64,000 nt of DNA from assembly GCA_034770075.1 (NCBI GenBank), contig CM068379.1, positions 27,217,506 through 27,281,505 of the forward strand. Reading direction: 5' to 3'. The translations under genes were made by a program, and so were the position numbers. Below, one piece after another: positions 58,620 through 64,000 of the stretch (positions are counted from its first letter, which is position 1; the number at the start of each line of letters is the position of its first letter). Below the pieces are notes generated by a model that was not told the DNA's origin, did not search any database, and saw only the letters and a list, made by a program, of their open reading frames with translations. This DNA comes from Aralia elata. Taxonomy: Eukaryota > Streptophyta > Magnoliopsida > Apiales > Araliaceae.

Positions 58620-60738
58620 TGTCGACGCCGGGTTTTCGCTTCCTCGTCTTTTTAGTCTTTTCCAATTTTAGCCTTTTGATTTAATGATTCTTTGGAAAAG
58701 GTCGGCATTGATGTCGACGGGGTTTTGAAAGATCGTTTTTATGATGAGCCAATTAACCAGAGTCGCCAGTTGGTATATTTGAAATGGATGTACCAACTCA
58801 TCCGAGTTTTCGTTTTTTATAAATCGCTGGCTCATGTGTGACTCCGAATTAATTGGTCTGCGAATCGAGATTCATAGAGTTCGGGGGCTTGCTTAAGTGA
58901 GGGGAAGGTGTTAGGCACCCCTCGACTTCCGTGAAACACGGTTACCACAATCTTGATACTTTCCTATCCTTTAATTCATGAATGTGTGTGTGTATGTCTG
59001 CGTGTGTGTGTGTGTGCCTATGTGAATGTCGTTGTGGGTTTGTATGAAAGAATCATTTGGATTTTTAGGGAAAACCGTGTTTTAATTTGAGAACGCTTCG
59101 GAATGTCTTTTCGGCATACACGAGAAAGCTTTATTCTTTATGAGAAAGGTTTGATTTTAATTGTCCAAAACTATGAGATTTTTCATTGAGTGTCGTTTTG
59201 GCAAAACGAGAGTTTTAAACCTTCGTCTAAATAGGAATCGAGATCTATACGTTGCTTTCGAAACTCAAATAATGGGCAACTTCTAGAATCTCTTTCACCC
59301 TATGCACAAAGATTTAATAAAACGTTACTTATTTCTAAAATCAAATTTTGTGATGTTTGAAAACGATTTTTCTTTGGCTTTCTCGTTAGATAGGAATCGA
59401 CATTCATCAACATTTCTCAAATTTTAACCTCGTGATTCTAATATCCTACTTTGATTGATTTTATGAAAATCTTATCATTTAGCTTTGAAATCAATTTCGT
59501 GTCATAAATCAAATCAAGCATAAACACGCGTCGGGGCTATTCATGGGCATGTAAGCCATCAAAATGTCCCCGAACGCCAACAATCACAAATTTCACTATT
59601 TCGGGGCCTTAAGCACGATTCTCGCCTTAGCGTCGTTTTAAGGCCCAACGATTACATATTTACAATGAAAACTACGTCATTTCTACTTCTTACATCAAGA
59701 TATGTCCATCATCGGATTGGGACCTCGGGGTCGCTTTCCTAGGCTCACAACCAAGTATCCACACACAAACAATCGGATATTACAAGAAAATAAACCAACC
59801 CGGATAATCTAACAATACCAAGACATCCTAAAATGACGATTTAAAGGAATTGATACCAAATATAACACCTTAAAACAAACAAAGAAATTAATGAACGAAT
59901 ATCATCGGGTTATTAGGAAGAGTTTTATTCCGATGGAAACTTCACTCATAATCCCTAATTCATTGTTCAATCAATAAATTACATGAAAAATTGCATCTAA
60001 TTTGATCAAATGATATGATAGAAATTGATATCACAAAAGAGATTTCACCTTGCAATTGATATCCAAATGGATGTGAACTTGATGTATTTAAATAGAAGGA
60101 AAGAATCTATTTGATACAATCAAATCAAAGAAAATTATTCCTCTCCTTTTTCTCTCTTTTCTTCCTATTTGATTGCAAAATTTATGCTATTTCTTCCTCA
60201 ATTTCCGAGTTGGCTGCTGCTGTATTCTCCTTCTTCCTCAAATTCTCCAACCTCCTGTATGCTGCCCGAAGCTGGGCTTAAATAGGCTGGCCAAAGCCAG
60301 CCGCAGATCTATCTGCGGCTGGCCGCAGATGGATCTGCGGCTGGCCAGCTGGCACGCCTTCCATCGCACTCAGCTGGTAGTGCTGATTTCCTGGTTTCCG
60401 TGCTGGCGCACCCACTTGGCCGCAGATCTATCCGCGGCTGGCGGGCTTGACTTTCTCGATTTTCGTGCCACGCCTCGCTTTTCGCGCCGCAACGTCGGTT
60501 TTCGCTGACAAGCTCGTATTCTGCAGTCCGGGAATGTCCGGGAGACGTGCCACCTCATTCGGAAATGCCTGCCTCGGACGGCTTTATTGTCACGTAAACT
60601 TGGGCTGCCCAAAACATTGCGGCGATGCCGGGCGCTCGCCCTTGTGCCCGCTCCTTTGCTCCCGCAAGCTGGTTCAATTGACGATTTCGCCCTCCTGTCA
60701 TGGTTAGTAGAAGGAAACGCAAAATTTGGGTGTCTACA
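58620..60738 (-). repeat. 3' LTR of the Tat-like element (2119 bp)
   Basis: Plus-strand ends TGTCGACGCCGGG and GGGTGTCTACA. TATA box TATTTAA (minus) at 60278-60284. Palindromes at 60300-60319, 60322-60341 and 60419-60438, and a GT-rich microsatellite at about 58981-59017. No coding frame that I trust. Confidence 0.78.
60278..60341 (-). promoter_or_regulatory. Tat LTR promoter: TATA box and paired palindromes
   Basis: Minus strand: GCCGCAGAT-CC-ATCTGCGGC (60322-60341) and GCCGCAGAT-AG-ATCTGCGGC (60300-60319), then TATTTAA (60278-60284) 15 bp further on. The same palindrome pair sits before the TATA box at 62666. Confidence 0.65.
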
Positions 60739-60755
60739 GCTGCCCCTCTTTATCA
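60739..60755 (-). other. Polypurine tract of the Tat-like element
   Basis: Minus strand AAAGAGGGGCAGC immediately before the LTR start TGTAGACACCC. This fixes the element orientation as minus. Confidence 0.75.
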
Positions 60756-60974
60756 TGTTTATGAAATGATAAATGAAATGAACAGGATAAAGAATAGACA
60801 CTCGATGCATGAATGACAGTGTGTAAGAATGACAGTACATACATGATGCTACACATATAGCTTATGATGCAACATAAGATGTAATGCATGCAAGACATTC
60901 GTAAGAGTGTCAATGTATCAACCCCTTGACCGTGTTTGTTAGTCTTTGGGTTCACTCTTTCAATCTATCGTCTC
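60756..60974. other. Spacer between polypurine tract and tandem array
   Basis: AT-rich with many ATG/CAT-containing short repeats (ATGCATG, ATGACAGT); I see no gene or strong signal. Confidence 0.5.
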
Positions 60975-62549
60975 GTTCGGGGCCGGGTATCGTCGCCGGT
61001 CACCCATCGCGTAACCCCCGGTTATCGTCGCCGGTTGGTTATCTTGTCGGAGCCGGTTATCGTCGCCGGTCATCCATCTCGTGATCGCCGGTTATCGTCG
61101 CCGGTCGATCGTCATGTCGGGGCCGGGTATCGTCGCCGGTCACCCATCTCGTAACCCCCGGTTATCGTCGCCGGTTGGTTATCTTGTCGGAGCCGGTTAT
61201 CGTCGCCGGTCATCCATCTCGTGATCGCCGGTTATCGTCGCCGGTCGATCGTCATGTCGGGGCCGGGTATCGTCGCCGGTCACCCATCTCGTAACCCCCG
61301 GTTATCGTCGCCGGTTGGTTATCTTGTCGGAGCCGGTTATCGTCGCCGGTCATCCATCTCGTGATCGCCGGTTATCGTCGCCGGTCGATCGTCATGTCGG
61401 GGCCGGGTATCGTCGCCGGTCACCCATCTCGTAACCCCCGGTTATCGTCGCCGGTTGGTTATCTTGTCGGAGCCGGTTATCGTCGCCGGTCATCCATCTC
61501 GTGATCGCCGGTTATCGTCGCCGGTCGATCGTCATGTCGGGGCCGGGTATCGTCGCCGGTCACCCATCTCGTAACCCCCGGTTATCGTCGCCGGTTGGTT
61601 ATCTGTCGGAGCCGGTTATCGTCGCCGGTCATCCATCTCGTGATCGCCGGTTATCGTCGCCGGTCGATCGTCATGTCGGGGCCGGGTATCGTCGCCGGTC
61701 ACCCATCTCGTAACCCCCGGTTATCGTCGCCGGTTGGTTATCTGTCGGAGCCGGTTATCGTCGCCGGTCATCCATCTCGTGATCGCCGGTTATCGTCGCC
61801 GGTCGATCGTCATGTCGGGGGCCGGGTATCGTCGCCGGTCACCCATCTCGTAACCCCCGGTTATCGTTGCCGGTTGGTTATCTGTCGGAGCCGGTTATCG
61901 TCGCCGGTCATCCATCTCGTGATCGCCGGTTATCGTCGCCGGTCGATCGTCATGTCGGGGCCGGGTATCGTCGCCGGTCACCCATCTCGTAACCCCCGGT
62001 TATCGTCGCCGGTTGGTTATCTGTCGGAGCCGGTTATCGTCGCCGGTCATCCATCTCGTGATCGCCGGTTATCGTCGCCGGTCGATCGTCATGTCGGGGC
62101 CGGGTATCGTCGCCGGTCACCCATCTCGTAACCCCCGGTTATAGTCGCCGGTTGGTTATCTGTCGGAGCCGGTTATCGTCGCCGGTCATCCATCTCGTGA
62201 TCGCCGGTTATCGTCGCCGGTCGATCGTCATGTCGGGGCCGGGTATCGTCGCCGGTCACCCATCTCGTAACCCCCGGTTATCGTCGCCGGTTGGTTATCT
62301 GTCGGAGCCGGTTATCGTCGCCGGTCATCCATCTCGTGATCGCCGGTTATCGTCGCCGGTCGATCATCATGTCGGGGCCGGGTATCGTCGCCGGTCACCC
62401 ATCTCGTAACCCCCGGTTATCGTCGCCGGTTGGTTATCTGTCGGAGCCGGTTATCGTCGCCGGTCATCCATCTCGTGATCGCCGGTTATCGTCGCCGGTC
62501 GATCGTCATGTCGGGGCCGGGTATCGTCGCCGGTCACCCATCTCGTAAA
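60975..62549 (+). repeat. 35-bp tandem repeat organised as 140/139-bp higher-order units
   Basis: Each unit contains four 35-bp sub-repeats sharing TATCGTCGCCGG. Units (marked by GGCCGGGTAT) start at 60981, 61121, 61261, 61401, 61541, 61680, 61820, 61959, 62098, 62237, 62376 and 62515. The first four intervals are 140 bp; most later ones are 139 bp because ATCTTGTCGG lost a T. Units differ at very few sites, so the array expanded recently. Open frames through it are by-products of the repeat. Confidence 0.95.
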
Positions 62550-62610
62550 CTTTTCACTTCAACACGTCAAATGGCTTCAAGGGAGCAAGGTGGGGCCCAC
62601 ACCAAGGCCA

Positions 62611-62672
62611 GCCGCAGATGGATCTGCGGCCCAAGCCGCAGATACATCTGCGGCCAAGATCGGGCTTATAAG
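62611..62672 (+). promoter_or_regulatory. Putative promoter of the antisense gene: paired palindromes and TATA box
   Basis: GCCGCAGAT-GG-ATCTGCGGC (62611-62630) and GCCGCAGAT-AC-ATCTGCGGC (62635-62654) are followed 11 bp later by TTATAAG (62666-62672). Transcription would start near 62700 on the plus strand. Confidence 0.55.
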
Positions 62673-62823
62673 CGGCGTCCCGCTTCCAGATCTGTCACTT
62701 TCAACTTCCAACTCACACATATTCCTCGCGATTTTTTGCGTGTTCGCAAGGGCTTGTCGTCGATTTTTCAACTTTCCTGCAAAAACTGTTCCTTTAGGTT
62801 TAGGATTGATCTACACGCTACAG

Positions 62824-63145
62824 GTAACACTTTGACCGGTCACTTTTCAATTTCGTCAATGTTTTGCTATACATTTGACTATTTGCATGTTTAGAGATAA
62901 AATGTATGTTTTACAATGCTATGTAATGTACCATCATATATACATGCTATGTATCAACTATGTGAGTCCTATTTTATGTTCATGAGGCGGTCCCACATAT
63001 TGTTATTCCTTTTCTGCAATAAAATCATGCATTACATGCTGTAATTACATATATGAATGCAATTTAGATCTGTTTGAGATTTTGATTGATGGAAAACACG
63101 TTTGGCTTATGCCTGGGATGTTCAATTTACAAACGGAACTCTGCC

Positions 63146-63182
<37 letters not shown>

Positions 63183-63281
63183 GTGCATCATGTTGCATTA
63201 ATCATATGATGAGGCTAGAAATTTAGAATTACATAAATTTTAAAAGGAAACTTACCTTCTTTCTCGCCCGTTCTATTCCAG
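62824..63281 (+). other. Probable 5'-UTR intron of the antisense gene
   Basis: Donor CAG|GTAACA at 62824 and acceptor TTCTATTCCAG| at 63281 after a pyrimidine-rich tract, two bases before the ATG at 63284. It contains a run of 32 T (63148-63179). Confidence 0.45.
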
Positions 63282-63283
63282 CT

Positions 63284-64000
63284 ATGGATCGTGATGCGCC
63301 CAGTAGCTCCTCCGCCTCTCGGACTTCGGGTGTTCGCCGTCGTAGGGCTGCACCCACTCCTGTTCCTCCTCGGACCCGTCAGGCTCGTCGTTTGACGGAG
63401 GCTGTTATTCGTCCTGGTCATCCGGACGTTGAGGAGGCTGTCCCTCCGGAGGTCGCGGCAGAGGGGCCATCCTCCAGCACACCGGCTCCATCTACTCATC
63501 AGGCTCCTTCTGGCGCCTCTGTGCAGATACCCGATCTTTTGGGTCGGGATCTCAGTCGTCACCCTTCAGCATCTCTCGTGGCTAACGAGGTATATTTCAG
63601 CTCTATTCTGATTTCACTCTCAATTTCTCCATTCTCCTTTTATCCGGATTGACCCCTTGGTGATTGCCCCAGGTACCCGAGTTTACCCAGCCGAGGGGTA
63701 ACTGGTTCAACATCTACTCCCTTTACGCGGCCCTGCACAGTGATTATCGGGCGATGGTGGACTCTTGGGGCTTTCGACATTTCTTCACTATCATCCCCCG
63801 CCAGTGCCCCTGGGGTTACATGAGGGCTTTATCCGAGCGATGGTTCCACCAGACGCAGTCTCTTCATCTCCTCGACTGCGAGGTCGTGTTGACCCCATGG
63901 GACTGGAGGTACATTACTGGCATTGAGTTTACCGGATCCCGCGTCCCCTTGGATCTTGATATCACTCCTGTGGAGGTTCGAGCTTTGCTAGGCTTCGCTG
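63284..64000 (+). CDS. Antisense gene of the Tat-like element: plant mobile domain protein (3' end outside)
   Basis: Exon 1 (63284-63589, 102 codons) starts MDRDAPSSSSASRTSG and is rich in Ser, Pro and Arg. A GT-AG intron (63590-63672, GTATATTT...GCCCCAG) lies in phase 0. Exon 2 continues from 63673 to the window edge with FTQPRGNWFNIYSLYAALHS, DSWGFRHFFTI, RALSERWFHQTQSLHLLDCE and VVLTPWDWRYITGIEFTGSR. This pattern (a conserved Trp-rich block before a 'T..D...ITGI..G' motif) is that of the plant mobile domain, found in transposon genes and in a few domesticated plant proteins. It is antisense to the Tat-like element. The function in the element is unknown. Without the intron the frame would stop at 63650-63652. 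Confidence 0.75.

Larger units (their letters stand above)
58620..64000 (-). mobile_element. Tat/Ogre-like Ty3/gypsy element, 3' part (runs off the right edge)
   Basis: 3' LTR 58620-60738, polypurine tract 60739-60755 (minus AAAGAGGGGCAGC), long spacer with tandem repeats, then an antisense (plus-strand) gene with a plant mobile domain. This order is the known layout of Tat-lineage elements, some of which carry an antisense ORF between pol and the 3' LTR. LTR motifs AGAGTCGCCA (about 58760) and GGAAGGTGTTAGGCACCC (about 58904) are common in that lineage. gag-pol should lie to the right of the window. Left TSD should be ACCAT (58615-58619). Confidence 0.75.

Noticed and set aside
60447..60840. 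Several overlapping frames on both strands near the Tat LTR end
   Set aside because: This stretch is GC-richer LTR sequence; the frames have no domain and cross the LTR boundary and polypurine tract.
60975..62549. CRISPR-like array of regularly spaced repeats
   Set aside because: There are no unique spacers: every part of the 140-bp unit repeats. It is a tandem satellite inside a plant retrotransposon.
61501..62894. Arg/Ser-rich open frames through the tandem array, up to 178 residues
   Set aside because: They exist only because the repeat unit lacks stops in one frame; composition and phase changes at 139/140-bp units argue against coding.
63215..63562. Minus-strand frame of 115 residues opposite the antisense gene
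   Set aside because: It is the shadow of the GC-rich exon; no known motif, and the plus strand gives a recognisable domain with splice sites.

Overview
This is plant nuclear DNA made almost entirely of nested LTR retrotransposons. The background is AT-rich, the gag-pol frames are eroded, and Ty3/gypsy (Tekay/Del-like chromovirus, Athila-like, Tat/Ogre-like) and Ty1/copia families sit inside one another. I see no ordinary host gene, rRNA or tRNA. An angiosperm is certain in practice; I cannot name the species.

Matching LTR ends and target-site duplications (TSDs) show that most of the window sits inside one old Tekay-like element, T2 (minus strand). T2 pieces survive at 10252-12713 (3' LTR), 54325-54430 (start of the same LTR), 54431-55559 and 57375-58619 (pol). 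Everything else is inserted into T2. (1) A minus-strand copia element (7643-10251, its left part beyond the window) sits in the T2 LTR and was itself entered by a well-preserved Tekay-like element, T1 (plus, 1-7642). (2) Athila-like A1 (plus) occupies 12714-54319 with TSD ATAAT. A second Athila-like element, A2 (minus, 21806-54172, TSD GAAAT), broke the 3' LTR of A1. A2 was entered by a block of copia elements (24473-45242, TSD TCAAT), and one copia LTR in that block was entered by a Tekay-like solo LTR, S1 (39515-42837, TSD TGATC). (3) A copia solo LTR (55565-57369, TSD CTTGA) splits the T2 integrase region. (4) A Tat/Ogre-like element (minus) begins at 58620 and runs off the right edge. Its 3' LTR, polypurine tract, a 35/140-bp tandem array and the start of an antisense gene with a plant mobile domain are visible.

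The copia block reads LTR-internal-LTR-internal-LTR-partial LTR. Its middle LTR is a chimera with a crossover between about 33085 and 33195, which records recombination between two copia subfamilies.

The most unusual signal is not a gene. Clusters of three to six short GC-rich palindromes, with centres mostly 32 bp apart (also 16, 21 and 41-44 bp), occur in the copia leader (three copies), two Tekay LTRs, both Athila A2 LTRs and an internal A2 region. In the Tat element a different palindrome, GCCGCAGAT-NN-ATCTGCGGC, is paired just upstream of the TATA box of the LTR promoter and again just upstream of the putative promoter of the antisense gene. These look like shared regulatory modules of transposons that are otherwise unrelated.
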